A stretch of 6,636 nt of DNA from Actinomycetota bacterium (GTDB lineage: Bacteria > Actinomycetota > Acidimicrobiia > Acidimicrobiales > BP-101). The stretch is from the NCBI GenBank assembly GCA_030838265.1, contig JAUTXA010000088.1, forward strand, positions 1 through 6,636. Reading direction: 5' to 3'. Under the pieces are notes generated by a model that saw nothing but the letters and a program-made list of their open reading frames with translations, searched no databases and was not told where the DNA came from. The position numbers and the translations under genes were made by a program. Of the stretch, positions 1 to 5,140 are shown piece after piece. Every line of letters begins with the position of its first letter. The first letter of the stretch is position 1.

Positions 1-1
1 G

Positions 2-640
2 CCGTCGACCTCGGGAACCCCCACCATTGGCAACGGGTCGTTCTCGTCCCTCGTCGTCCAAGCCAACCAGGCCGGCCTCGCTCCGGCGCCGAAGGTGACC
101 AGCGGGTCTACCGGCGCGGTACGCGCCGTCGCCGCTTCAGGCCCGACGTCGCGCATCCCGGCTGCCAGCTTCGGAGCGCCCACCACCGACCACCGGGTTT
201 CCTCGCCGAAGGTGACATCACCGATCACCCTGCTGGCCAGTGCCGGGCTGTTTCCCGTCACCGACCCGACGTCCCATCTCGGCGACGCATCCCGCTCCGC
301 CACCTCGACGGCGCCGCCCAGGGTGACCGACACGATCCTGGCCGAGCCCCCGACCGTGGCGCCGCCGGCGGCGGGCGAGCAGGACGACGACGAGGCCATC
401 GAGCCCAGCCGGGGCCACGACGGCGACGGCGACAACGCTGACGTCGACGGCGACGACGACGACGCCCTGCGTGTCGCCATCCGCCACGCCGTGAACCGAG
501 CGGTGCACAACCTGTCCCACCAGCCGAACGCCTTGCCCGCCGCCGCGCACCGGCCCGTGCCCGCCGAGGTCAAGGCGCGGGGCCGAGGGCGATTCCTGCC
601 CCACTTCAGGTCGGCGGGCGGCCGGCACCACCACCATTGA
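2..640 (+). CDS. C-terminal part of a low-complexity, Asp- and His-rich protein (5' end outside window)
   Basis: The frame is open from base 2 to the TGA at 638-640 (212 codons) with mostly G/C third positions, so this is probably the end of a longer gene. A GTG at 95 is the first internal start candidate but has no clear Shine-Dalgarno and need not be used. I do not recognise the family. The first ~110 residues are rich in Ser/Thr/Pro/Ala and hold three P-[K/R]-V-T motifs (K/R codons at 92, 209 and 320), spaced 39 and 37 residues, which suggests a degenerate repeat. Then comes an acidic stretch (about 379-465) containing DGDGDNADVDGDDDD, a short region with helix-like composition (VAIRHAVNRAVHNLSHQ), and a basic tail ending RHHHH. 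This composition suggests a largely disordered, perhaps metal-binding tail; that is inference. The stop overlaps the start of the next gene (TTGA). An ORF on the opposite strand (218-637) is judged a shadow. Confidence 0.6.
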   Translation, partial: PSTSGTPTIGNGSFSSLVVQANQAGLAPAPKVTSGSTGAVRAVAASGPTSRIPAASFGAPTTDHRVSSPKVTSPITLLASAGLFPVTDPTSHLGDASRSATSTAPPRVTDTILAEPPTVAPPAAGEQDDDEAIEPSRGHDGDGDNADVDGDDDDALRVAIRHAVNRAVHNLSHQPNALPAAAHRPVPAEVKARGRGRFLPHFRSAGGRHHHH

Positions 641-1122
641 GCGAGATCGAAGATCCCCATCCGGAGCTTGACCTCAGCGTCCAAGAGTTGATCTACGCCG
701 GGCTCGAGGCGGTCGAGGCCGCCATCTCGATCGACCTGTGCGCGTACCTCCACGTGTCGGGTGACTTCGGCCCGCAGCTCTTCCTCTCCTCACCGAACCT
801 GTCGAACCTGTCGCCCGCGGTGGCCTTCGACTTGTTCAGCGGCCTGCGCGACGCCCTCGACTGGGCGGCGCTGAACGCCACCGAGCCCGGCATCGAGCAG
901 ACCTGCGTGCTGGCGGGCTACGAGTCGGTGACGGTTGCCACTGCCGGCCCCATCTCCCGTGGCCTCTTCGCAGTTGGCCGCACCGCCCGGCCCCTCCTCG
1001 ACCAGGAGCGCCACGTTGCCACCCGGTTGTGCTCGGCCCTGGGGAACGCGTGCCACCGGCTCGAGGCGGCCGTCACCTCGGTCCGCCTCCAGGGCGTGGC
1101 CGAGCCTCCGCCCTCGTCGTAG
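637..1122 (+). CDS. small GAF-like domain protein
   Basis: A 161-residue soluble protein with no signal peptide or membrane helix. The order of elements resembles a single GAF domain, a small-molecule-binding or dimerising sensor fold: an N-terminal helix (LDLSVQELIYAGLEAVEAAI, about 11-30), a hydrophobic strand (SIDLCAYLHVSG), a central helix (VAFDLFSGLRDALDWAAL, 62-79), strands SVTVATAGPI and RGLFAVGR, then a C-terminal helix after LLDQERHVATRLCSALGNACHRLEAAV. No output domain such as a kinase or cyclase is attached. Start: TTG at 637 is the first ATG/GTG/TTG after the in-frame stop at 439-441. It has no good Shine-Dalgarno and overlaps the upstream stop as TTGA, so translational coupling to the upstream gene is likely; a later TTG at 688 would cut the first helix. 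GAF assignment is by pattern only; a roadblock-like or other alpha/beta sensor fold is possible. Confidence 0.7.
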   Translation: MSEIEDPHPELDLSVQELIYAGLEAVEAAISIDLCAYLHVSGDFGPQLFLSSPNLSNLSPAVAFDLFSGLRDALDWAALNATEPGIEQTCVLAGYESVTVATAGPISRGLFAVGRTARPLLDQERHVATRLCSALGNACHRLEAAVTSVRLQGVAEPPPSS

Positions 1123-1148
1123 GGCGGCGTCCGTCCCCTACCGGACGG
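1108..1148. terminator. tandem hairpins between convergent genes
   Basis: Two perfect inverted repeats lie in the 15-bp gap between the GAF-like gene and the convergent minus-strand gene and extend into both ends. CCGCCCT (1108-1114) pairs with AGGGCGG (1121-1127) around a 6-nt loop and contains the plus-strand TAG (1120-1122). CCGTCC (1131-1136) pairs with GGACGG (1143-1148) around a 6-nt loop and contains the minus-strand stop (1138-1140). Neither is followed by a U-tract on either strand, so if they terminate transcription they are the GC-only type common in high-GC actinobacteria. Confidence 0.4.
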
Positions 1149-1848
1149 GCGCAGGCAGCTCGAGGGCTGCGGCCCGAGCCGATGGCTTGTAGGCGGTGGC
1201 CTCCACACGCCCGGCCGCGCCGTCGACCAGGAGGGGCGCGCCCTCGTTCGAGATGCACAGCGTGCCGGTGGGCGCGTTGGGCTGCGGGTGACGAGGGCTG
1301 CTCACCAGGCAGGTCGCTTCGGCCCCGGCGACGCGGCGATGAGTGACGTCGAAGCGGTACGCGTCGCGCTGGCTCGACAGCCGCTCGACCGTGGCCTTGA
1401 TCTCGTCCGGGGTGAAGGCGCCAACCGTCACCGGCGCGTCGGTGGCCCGCTCGCAGCTCCAGCGGCCGACCCGGCGGGCGCACGAGAACGAGCCGTCACC
1501 GTTCACGATCAGGGTGCGGACGATCTGGTCCGCGCCTGTCCCCGACGCCTCGTCGACCCGCTTCGACGGAGGGAGCTGGATGAGGGTCGCGGTGGTGCCG
1601 TCCCCGGTCCGATAGGTCACGGTGAAGCGGTGGCCAACGGCGCCGGCGGCCCGGGCGAGGAGGTCCTGCACCTCGACCGGGAGCCCGGCGCGCCTGGCGA
1701 CCTCTCGAGCCTGGGCCGCCCGGGTGCGGGCCGTCTTCTCGATGGCCGAGGGGTGGTGGGAGCCCGTTTGGATGACGACGACGGCGACCACGACGGCCAC
1801 TGCCGGCCCGGCCACCGCCAGCAGGAGGCGGCGAAGGGGCCGTCGCAT
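1138..1848 (-). CDS. membrane-anchored or secreted four-cysteine protein of unknown function
   Basis: 236 residues. The N-terminus is MRRPLRRLLL followed by a long hydrophobic run (about 8-26), so it is an uncleaved signal anchor or signal peptide with the rest outside the membrane. There is no lipobox cysteine. After a basic, Ala/Arg-rich helical stretch (35-70), the body alternates short strands (HRFTVTYRTGDGTTATLIQL, IVRTLIVNGDGSFSC) and has four cysteines at about 123, 132, 180 and 198, spaced as C-x8-C and C-x17-C, which suggests two disulfides. The GTLCISNEGAPLLVDG segment near the end resembles the C-terminal strands of LolA/LprG-like lipoprotein-carrier folds in actinobacteria; that is a tentative resemblance. 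The start at 1846-1848 has no Shine-Dalgarno, but a TAnnnT -10 hexamer lies 7 nt upstream, as expected for a leaderless mRNA. It diverges from the acyl-CoA dehydrogenase gene across 23 bp, so shared regulation is plausible. Confidence 0.75.
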   Translation of the reverse strand: MRRPLRRLLLAVAGPAVAVVVAVVVIQTGSHHPSAIEKTARTRAAQAREVARRAGLPVEVQDLLARAAGAVGHRFTVTYRTGDGTTATLIQLPPSKRVDEASGTGADQIVRTLIVNGDGSFSCARRVGRWSCERATDAPVTVGAFTPDEIKATVERLSSQRDAYRFDVTHRRVAGAEATCLVSSPRHPQPNAPTGTLCISNEGAPLLVDGAAGRVEATAYKPSARAAALELPAPVR

Positions 1849-1871
1849 GGGCGGGAAACTAGATTCGGGCC
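1849..1871. promoter_or_regulatory. candidate bidirectional leaderless promoter with overlapping -10 hexamers
   Basis: The whole 23-bp gap between two divergent start codons contains one AT-rich patch, AAACTAGATT (1856-1865). On the plus strand TAGATT (1860-1865) fits the actinobacterial -10 pattern TAnnnT and ends 6 nt before the ATG at 1872. On the minus strand TAGTTT (1861 down to 1856) fits the same pattern and ends 7 nt before the ATG at 1848. The two hexamers share the TA at 1860-1861, so the same two base pairs would act as the conserved -12/-11 positions in both directions. Neither gene has a Shine-Dalgarno, consistent with transcription starting at or next to each ATG. I see no convincing -35 on either side. 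The motifs are visible; promoter activity and leaderless starts are inferred. Confidence 0.6.
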
Positions 1872-3128
1872 ATGACCGTCACCCAATCCCCGGGCGCCCT
1901 GACCGACGAAGAGGTTCGCGACCAGGTCGTCGCCTGGCTGCGGGAGAACCTGCCGGCCGACTGGGTGAAGGCGATCGACGAAGGCGATGAAGAGGCCTTC
2001 CGGATGGCGCGCGCAGGCGTTGACTACAACGACTGGTGCCGGCGCCTCGGTGAGGCAGGCTGGGCCACGCCGACCTGGCCGCAGGAGTACGGCGGCGCCG
2101 GCCTCGACCCGTCCCAGGCCAAGATCGTCAACGACGAGCTCAACAAGTACCGGGTGCATCGCTCGTTCAACGTCATCGGTATCGGGATGGGCGGGCCCAC
2201 CCTGCTGCAGTGGGGGACCGACGAGCAGCGCCGGCAGTGGCTGCCCCCGATGAACCAGCACCGCGAGATCTGGTGCCAGCTCTTCAGCGAGCCCGGCGCC
2301 GGCTCCGATGTGGCCGGTCTGGCCACCCGGGCCGTGCGCGATGGCGACGAGTGGATTGTCAACGGCCAGAAGGTCTGGACGACCCTCGCCCACATCGCCC
2401 GCTGGGGGATGCTCGTGGCTCGCACCGACCCCGACCTGCCCAAGCACAAGGGCATGACCTACTTCATCGTCGACATGCACTCGCCCGGCGTCGAGGTCCG
2501 TCCCCTGAAGCAGATCACCGGCGACGCCGAGTTCAACGAGGTCTTCTTCGCCGACGTGCGCATCCCCGATGCCAACCGGGTGGGCGACGTCGGGGCTGGG
2601 TGGTCGGTCGCGACCGAGACGCTGATGAACGAGCGCGTCGCCCTCTCGGGCGCCGGCTCCACCGGCGGGGCCAACGTGGGCGGCGGGCCGGTCGACGACC
2701 TCGTCGCCGCGGCCAAGTCGTCGGGGGCGTGGGACGACCTCGTCCTCCGCGACCGCCTGGTGCAGGCCGTGATCGAGGGCCGGCTGGTGAAGATCTCGAA
2801 CTTCAGGGCCGCCGCCGCTCGGCGGGGAGGCAAGCGGGCCGGGCCCGAGGGCTCGATCACCAAGCTGTTCCAGGCCGAGTACAACCAGCGCCTCCAGAAC
2901 CTGGCCGTCGACCTGCTCGGCGCGTCGGGAATGGCGTGGGCCGGGGCCGACGACCAGGCCGGTGCCGGGGCGACCGTCCGCGGCTTCTTGCGCTCTCGGG
3001 CCAACACGATCGAGGGCGGCACCTCCGAGGTGATGCGCAACATCCTCGGTGAGCGCGTCCTCGGCCTCCCCAAGGAGCCCTCGGTCGACAAGGACATCCC
3101 CTGGAAGGACGTCAAGCGCAACGCCTGA
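1872..3128 (+). CDS. acyl-CoA dehydrogenase, FadE-like
   Basis: 418 residues, near full length for the family. It is an FAD flavoenzyme that oxidises an acyl-CoA to the trans-2-enoyl-CoA and passes electrons to electron-transfer flavoprotein. Domains in order: N-terminal helical domain (about 12-130, with TPTWPQEYGGAGLD at 66-79); middle beta domain opening with QLFSEPGAGSDVAGL (136-150), the family signature that binds substrate and flavin, followed by WIVNGQKVWTTLAHIARWG; and C-terminal helical domain ending in TIEGGTSEVMRNILGERVLG (379-398). E381, in the position of the MCAD-type YEGT glutamate, is the probable catalytic base. The form resembles actinobacterial FadE enzymes used for branched, steroid or unusual acyl-CoA substrates, some of which work as paired subunits, but the substrate cannot be read from the sequence and no partner FadE lies beside it. 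Start: the ATG at 1872 has no Shine-Dalgarno and sits 6 nt after TAGATT, suggesting a leaderless mRNA. Confidence 0.95.
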   Translation: MTVTQSPGALTDEEVRDQVVAWLRENLPADWVKAIDEGDEEAFRMARAGVDYNDWCRRLGEAGWATPTWPQEYGGAGLDPSQAKIVNDELNKYRVHRSFNVIGIGMGGPTLLQWGTDEQRRQWLPPMNQHREIWCQLFSEPGAGSDVAGLATRAVRDGDEWIVNGQKVWTTLAHIARWGMLVARTDPDLPKHKGMTYFIVDMHSPGVEVRPLKQITGDAEFNEVFFADVRIPDANRVGDVGAGWSVATETLMNERVALSGAGSTGGANVGGGPVDDLVAAAKSSGAWDDLVLRDRLVQAVIEGRLVKISNFRAAAARRGGKRAGPEGSITKLFQAEYNQRLQNLAVDLLGASGMAWAGADDQAGAGATVRGFLRSRANTIEGGTSEVMRNILGERVLGLPKEPSVDKDIPWKDVKRNA

Positions 3129-3174
3129 GCCGGCAAGCCGCGCCGCCGCTCGACTACGCCCTAGCCCCGCCTGG

Positions 3175-3220
3175 ACTTCTGTCGCGTTCGCCGGAACTAG
3201 TCATGGCAGCGCGACAGAGT
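3175..3220. terminator. inverted repeat between convergent genes, probable bidirectional terminator
   Basis: CTGTCGCG (3179-3186) is the perfect inverse of CGCGACAG (3210-3217). ACT (3175-3177) and AGT (3218-3220) extend the stem past a single bulged T, giving 11 pairs in all. GCC/GGC (3190-3192 and 3205-3207) can pair inside the 23-nt loop, which also holds the palindrome ACTAGT (3196-3201). It fills most of the 96-bp gap between the converging dehydrogenase and membrane-protein genes and lies only 4 bp from the minus-strand stop. There is no U-tract. The position fits a two-way terminator; a dispersed palindromic repeat is the alternative. Confidence 0.45.
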
Positions 3221-3224
3221 TGCG

Positions 3225-3854
3225 CTACCGGCGGCCCTCGGTGGTGGCTTCGGACGGACGGCCAGAGTCGACGGAGGTATCGGCGTCGGTGCCTCGCACC
3301 GAACCGCGGGTGGCTGAGGAGAGATCGTCGCCGAGGAGCGCCTCGAACAGCGATCGGAAGTGGACCATGCCCTTGCGTCGGTCTTCGGTGGTGACCTGGC
3401 CGCCGGTGTCCGCCACGGCGATGCGGTGGGCGGCGCGATAGTCCTCGACGAGCTGGGGGTGGTCGACGGAGACAAACTCGCTGCGGTCGTCGAAGCTCTC
3501 GATCGGGTAGCCGCACTCCCGCATGACGCGGGTGACGAGGACGTCGGCCTCCTGGACTGAATCAGCGGGCGCATCGACGAAGCGGGCCTGGATCTCCTGC
3601 CAACGCTCGGCGTAGCGGCGCTGCTCGTCGGGCGACAGCGTCTTGATCTCGAAGCCGTCGCGCCGCTCGGCCCGGCGGGCCAGCTCGGCCTCTCCGTCCT
3701 TCTTGGACGAGGCGCCATCGAGCGTTCGGTCGTACTCGGGTCCGAAGCGGCTGCGCAGGCGGCGCGAACGGCTCTTGGTGACGGCGGCGGCCACGGCAGC
3801 AACGACGACGAGCACGACGGCGACGGCGAACAGAGCCCAGACCAGAACAGACAT
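3225..3854 (-). CDS. single-pass membrane protein of unknown function
   Basis: 209 residues from the ATG at 3852-3854, chosen over an upstream in-frame start (about 3908) because AGGAGG (minus strand, 3866-3861) lies 6 nt before it and the protein then begins directly with a membrane helix (SVLVWALFAVAVVLVVVAAVAAAV, 2-25). A basic stop-transfer patch (KSRSRRLRSR) follows, so the remainder is probably cytoplasmic. The soluble part runs FGPEYDRTL, a charged helical segment (55-67), LSPDEQRRYAERWQEIQARFVDAPADSVQEADVLV (73-107), MRECGYPIESFDDR, VSVDHPQLVEDYRAAH (128-143), then a Ser/Thr/Asp-rich tail. I recall similar unnamed actinobacterial proteins with the FGPEYDR, RWQ.IQ.RFVD and DHP..V..YR.AH segments, but know no function for them. 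It diverges from the riboswitch-controlled CAP gene and could share its regulatory region. Confidence 0.85.
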   Translation of the reverse strand: MSVLVWALFAVAVVLVVVAAVAAAVTKSRSRRLRSRFGPEYDRTLDGASSKKDGEAELARRAERRDGFEIKTLSPDEQRRYAERWQEIQARFVDAPADSVQEADVLVTRVMRECGYPIESFDDRSEFVSVDHPQLVEDYRAAHRIAVADTGGQVTTEDRRKGMVHFRSLFEALLGDDLSSATRGSVRGTDADTSVDSGRPSEATTEGRR

Positions 3855-3860
3855 TGCACT

Positions 3861-3866
3861 CCTCCT
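3861..3866 (-). promoter_or_regulatory. Shine-Dalgarno site setting the start of the membrane protein
   Basis: Read on the minus strand this is AGGAGG, 6 nt upstream of the ATG at 3852-3854. It decides the start in favour of the 209-residue form; the longer alternative would put this site inside the coding region and bury the membrane helix behind 18 extra residues. Confidence 0.8.
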
Positions 3867-3873
3867 GAGACGA

Positions 3874-3887
3874 AGCGGTGTACCGCT
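3874..3887. promoter_or_regulatory. 14-bp palindrome, possible operator
   Basis: AGCGGT (3874-3879) and ACCGCT (3882-3887) form perfect 6-bp arms around GT, in the divergent region between the membrane protein and CAP genes. It is 19 bp upstream of the membrane protein start codon, beyond its Shine-Dalgarno. It could be a transcription-factor site for the minus-strand gene or a short hairpin in its leader. A palindrome this size can occur by chance in GC-rich DNA. Confidence 0.25.
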
Positions 3888-3939
3888 GCATGTACCCCTG
3901 GCAACCAACGCTCAAGCCGACCCCGGAGCGCGCCGAAGC

Positions 3940-3946
3940 AATAAAT
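3940..3946 (+). promoter_or_regulatory. candidate -10 region for the riboswitch-CAP transcript
   Basis: AATAAAT is the only AT-rich run in the ~85 bp upstream of the riboswitch and lies about 7-10 nt before the first aptamer bases. That spacing would start the RNA close to the aptamer's 5' edge. It is an imperfect -10 match and no good -35 is visible, so this rests mainly on position and base composition. Confidence 0.35.
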
Positions 3947-3952
3947 CAGCAG

Positions 3953-4050
3953 GACCACGAAACGGCAACCCGGGGGAAACCCCGGCGACGCAAAGCCACG
4001 GGCCTACCGGTGCAATGGCGCACCTACGGCGGCCGGGTTACCGAATGGGG
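3953..4050 (+). ncRNA. cyclic-di-GMP-I riboswitch aptamer (GEMM-I)
   Basis: The conserved elements appear in order. GGCAA (3964-3968) leads into P2, CCGGGG (3970-3975) pairing perfectly with CCCCGG (3980-3985) around a GAAA tetraloop (3976-3979). The core GACGCAAAGCC follows (3987-3997). The second arm has GCC (3995-3997) pairing with GGC (4031-4033), a tetraloop-receptor-like CCTA/TACGG (4003-4006 with 4025-4029), and a terminal hairpin GGTGC/GCACC (4009-4013 with 4020-4024). The 3' strand GGGTTACCG (4035-4043) closes the aptamer, with CCA (3955-3957) pairing TGG (4046-4048) as a short P1. Aligned from memory to the Vibrio cholerae Vc2 aptamer, the ligand-contacting G20 maps to G3964 and stacking A47 to A3992, so c-di-GMP rather than cGAMP is expected. 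It lies just upstream of the CAP-domain gene and should control it. Confidence 0.93.
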
Positions 4051-4083
4051 GCATCCGCCTCCCGTGGGATGAACGCGAGAGGA
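4047..4083 (+). promoter_or_regulatory. possible translational expression platform and ribosome binding site
   Basis: GGGGGC (4047-4052) can pair with GCCTCC (4057-4062) around ATCC, with one G-U pair. This hairpin competes with P1, whose 3' strand includes 4047-4048. The same CCTC (4059-4062) is complementary to the GAGG (4079-4082) of the Shine-Dalgarno GAGAGGA, which ends 7 nt before the ATG at 4091. A model in which ligand-bound P1 frees CCTC to mask the ribosome site (an OFF switch) is possible, but the helices are short. The absence of a U-tract argues against an intrinsic terminator. The pairings are visible; the switching direction is inference. Confidence 0.35.
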
Positions 4084-4090
4084 AAAAGGG

Positions 4091-5128
4091 ATGCGCAGGC
4101 TCACTCGAGCGGTGGGTGCGGCTGTCGTCATGATGGCGGCCGTGCTCGTGATGGTGACCCCGGCCCACGCCGACACGACCAGCAACGAGGCTGCGTTCGT
4201 GGCCCGTATCAACTCTCTCCGCGCGTCCCACGGGGCGGGTCCCCTCAGCGTCAACGGCACCCTCACCTCGGTCGCCCGCTCGTGGGCCAGCCACATGGCC
4301 GGTCAGGGGACCCTCTCTCACAACCCCTCGCTGTCGAGCCAGGCCCCTCGGGACTGGACGCGGTTGGGCGAGAACGTTGGCCAGGGGCCGTCGGTCGACG
4401 TCCTGCAGCAGGCCTTCACCAACAGCTCGGCCCACTACGCCAACATGATCAACCCCGCCTTCACCAGCGTCGGCGTCGGCGTGGTGATGTCGGGCAGCAC
4501 CATGTGGGTCACTGAGGACTTCATGACCGGCGGCTATGGAGCCGCCCCCGCCCCTGTGGCGACCCCTCGCCCGCCCGCCGTGCACCGAGCTGCGCCCGTG
4601 GCCAGGGCAGTGACCGGCCCGGTCAAGGCAGCCACCAAGCCAGCCGCTCCCGCGCCGACCGTCGCGGCACCGGCACCGGCACCGGCACCGCCCAAGCCCC
4701 TCACACCCTCGACCCAACTGGTGCAATCGCTCGCCGCCACCCAGCACCTCTCGCAAATCTCGGCGCCGAGCAACCGCGCCGCCGGACGATCCGCCACCAG
4801 CAACGGCGACGCCGCCGGGTACCGTGCCCCTGTGGTGGCCCATCCCAAGACCCGACCGATCGGCAAGTCGATCGCGGTGGGCTTCGTGGTCGCCATCCTC
4901 GTGTCCCTCATCGGCATCGCCACCGTCGCCCTGCCGCTCTTCGCCTTTGCCCGGGTCACCGAGCCCGCCCATGGCCTCAACCGCCCATTCGTGCACACCG
5001 GCCTGGTCGACGTGGCCATCCCGGCAGGCGTGGTGGCGGGCACCGTCACCGGTGCGGTGGCGGGCCGGGCCTTCCGGCGGGGGACGAAGCTGCCCCAGCA
5101 CACCAACTTCTACGAGGATGCCAAGTAA
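4091..5128 (+). CDS. secreted CAP-domain (SCP/PR-1 family) protein with C-terminal membrane segments
   Basis: 345 residues, exported. A signal peptide (1-27, cleavage likely after PAHA) precedes a CAP domain (about 33-146). Visible CAP features are FVARINSLRASHGAGPL, the cavity histidine in LSHNPS (H77), the GENVG motif (E94), and the helix and strand SSAHYANMINPAFTSVGVGV (H115). A Pro/Ala-rich linker (about 151-205) and a Ser/Asn-rich stretch follow. Then come a strong membrane helix (SIAVGFVVAILVSLIGIATV and onward, about 260-287) and a second, weaker Gly/Ala-rich one (about 305-327) ending in RAFRRG. The CAP domain is therefore probably tethered outside the cell. Bacterial CAP proteins are varied and their biochemical role is mostly unknown; lipid or cell-wall binding has been proposed for some. 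The start has GAGAGGA 7 nt upstream. The c-di-GMP riboswitch directly upstream implies control with surface or lifestyle genes. Mca begins 12 nt downstream, so co-transcription is likely. Confidence 0.93.
   Translation: MRRLTRAVGAAVVMMAAVLVMVTPAHADTTSNEAAFVARINSLRASHGAGPLSVNGTLTSVARSWASHMAGQGTLSHNPSLSSQAPRDWTRLGENVGQGPSVDVLQQAFTNSSAHYANMINPAFTSVGVGVVMSGSTMWVTEDFMTGGYGAAPAPVATPRPPAVHRAAPVARAVTGPVKAATKPAAPAPTVAAPAPAPAPPKPLTPSTQLVQSLAATQHLSQISAPSNRAAGRSATSNGDAAGYRAPVVAHPKTRPIGKSIAVGFVVAILVSLIGIATVALPLFAFARVTEPAHGLNRPFVHTGLVDVAIPAGVVAGTVTGAVAGRAFRRGTKLPQHTNFYEDAK
4666..4689 (+). repeat. hexanucleotide tandem repeat, 4 x GGCACC
   Basis: Four perfect GGCACC units in the CAP gene, encoding the Ala-Pro run of the linker (about residues 192-200). 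Because the unit is 6 bp, gain or loss of copies would change linker length by an Ala-Pro pair without shifting the frame. Confidence 0.8.
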
Positions 5129-5140
5129 CTTGGGCTCGCC

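Noticed and set aside
218..637. 139-codon minus-strand frame opposite the low-complexity gene
   Set aside because: Its translation is Val/Gly/Arg-rich with no domain. The plus frame is open to the window edge, has strong G/C third positions and overlaps the next start, so the plus frame is preferred. This is the least certain of the rejections.
1288..1875. 195-codon plus-strand frame opposite the four-cysteine protein
   Set aside because: The minus frame gives a sensible signal anchor, paired cysteines and a well-placed promoter. The plus frame is charged low-complexity and ends just inside the dehydrogenase start.
3643..4515. 290-codon open frame on the plus strand through the divergent region
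   Set aside because: It runs antisense through the membrane protein, across the riboswitch and out of frame into the CAP gene. Its translation is low-complexity and has no family signature.
5126..5140. TAACTT at the CAP stop as a -10 for a separate mca promoter
   Set aside because: It fits TAnnnT, but the spacing to the ATG is 9 nt, longer than at the 1872 start. There is no -35 and the motif includes the stop codon, so it may be chance; kept only as an alternative to co-transcription.
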